DNA of 64,000 nt, taken from Lamellibrachia columna (taxonomy: Eukaryota; Annelida; Polychaeta; Sabellida; Siboglinidae). The stretch lies in the NCBI GenBank assembly GCA_963662155.1, contig OY759261.1, forward strand, positions 38,052,796 through 38,116,795. The letters run 5' to 3'. This document shows, in pieces, positions 63,427-64,000 of this stretch (within the stretch, counting starts at the first letter, position 1; each line of letters opens with the position of its first letter). Under the pieces are notes generated by a model. It did no database searches, was not told the origin of the DNA, and worked only from the letters and a program-made list of their open reading frames with translations. Both the position numbers and the translations under genes were made by a program.

Positions 63427-64000
63427 ATGGCTGACGTGCTGACAGCTTATAGGTCCAGTGTGAGTTCAGTTACTGGATATACGTCCTTCTATCTGTTATG
63501 TGGACGACGGAATCGGATGCCGATGATAAAACTTTTAAAGGTTCGTCAGACAAATTACTTCGGAAATCGTCTCGATGATCTGGCCAATGATTTTAAGCTC
63601 GCCAGAGAACAGACAACATATAGTCGGCGTCATAATAGAGAACGTTTGCAGCGCCGCGTAAATGTAAAGGGCATTCAGGTCGGCGATACGGCAGTTGTCA
63701 AGGCTGGAGAACGGTTAACGTTTACTCGCCGGTGGGACACACAGTACGACGTTTATCGGGTAAGGGGTGGCATGTTGTGGATAAAACATCAAACGACAGG
63801 GGACACACGCATAGTCCATCGCGAAAGGTGCCGCCTAGTCCACCCAAATATATCCTGGGACGAAGTTAGACCCCGCCCTCACCGGAAACAAATAAGGTCT
63901 CGTCCCTCGGGAACGTTTGACGTCATTTGCACGCGGTCAAGCCAGCCCGCAGGGAGAGGGGATGGGCGAAGACCCTCCTCAGCTGGCTCCGACAGCAGAT
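63427..64000 (+). CDS. Ty3/Gypsy integrase C-terminus, open to the window edge
   Basis: A frame open from ATG 63427 to the end (191 codons) reads ADVLTAYRSSVSSVTGYTSF, YLLCGRRNRMPM, FGNRLDDLANDFKLAREQTT, and later GDTAVVKAGERLTFTRRWDT, VYRVRGGMLWI, IVHRERCRLVHP. It aligns along its length with the integrase end of the relic at 12481-13074 (LLAYRASVSTTTGYTPHFLM ... ERLTLTAR). The integrase core that should precede it is absent, so this is a truncated copy or a fragment, although the remaining frame is intact. The tail after 63850 is basic, Pro/Ser-rich and unaligned. Confidence 0.87.
   Translation, partial: MADVLTAYRSSVSSVTGYTSFYLLCGRRNRMPMIKLLKVRQTNYFGNRLDDLANDFKLAREQTTYSRRHNRERLQRRVNVKGIQVGDTAVVKAGERLTFTRRWDTQYDVYRVRGGMLWIKHQTTGDTRIVHRERCRLVHPNISWDEVRPRPHRKQIRSRPSGTFDVICTRSSQPAGRGDGRRPSSAGSDSR

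Overview
The window reads as genomic DNA of an animal, most likely a marine invertebrate; I cannot fix the phylum. The grounds are an intron-split aminoacyl-tRNA synthetase relic with GT-AG introns, CR1-like and RTE-like LINEs, Ty3/Gypsy elements, a tRNA-derived SINE, a pogo/Tigger-type DNA transposon, a Maverick/Polinton-type element and very dense minisatellites. No bacterial operons, rRNA or CRISPR arrays are seen.

Layout. Positions 1-8505 hold a compact, GC-richer block of minus-strand genes, the part of a Maverick/Polinton (adintovirus-like) element that falls in the window: protein-primed DNA polymerase B with N-terminal zinc fingers, packaging-type ATPase, two unassigned proteins that recur in this group, small membrane proteins, a chromodomain integrase, another small membrane protein, and the start of a probable structural gene cut by the left edge. 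From 8.5 to 12.4 kb is AT-rich DNA with a decayed LINE. From 12.5 to 15.2 kb is a decayed minus-strand Gypsy pol. From 16.4 to 27.9 kb come minisatellites, LINE ORF1 and RT relics, an almost complete but broken LINE (22.3-25.1 kb) and a SINE. A 5'-truncated CR1 lies at 28.3-29.4 kb. The 34.7-36.9 kb Gypsy 3' end carries a 21-copy minisatellite inside its reading frame and is fused to the 3' end of a minus-strand CR1 (36.9-40.7 kb), which is itself split by a 1.0-kb Tigger-like element. Positions 40.7-47.0 kb are almost wholly tandem arrays.

The right part, 47.0-61.8 kb, is an unprocessed relic of glycyl-tRNA synthetase (GARS1) on the minus strand. At least eleven exons can be recognised by homology, but it has a stop codon just after motif 2, a frameshift, a CR1 inserted inside an exon, a missing segment and an eroded anticodon-binding domain. 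I call it a decayed paralogue. The most unusual feature is that several minisatellites here have units that contain GARS exon/intron junctions (exon end plus donor, or acceptor plus exon start), so arrays seem to have grown out of splice junctions. Similar arrays grew from a Gypsy coding end and from SINE tails. The window ends in a plus-strand Gypsy integrase C-terminus that runs off the edge.

No complete, clearly functional host gene was found. The only long intact ORFs belong to the Maverick-type element. All family calls come from reading motifs by eye, without database searches.
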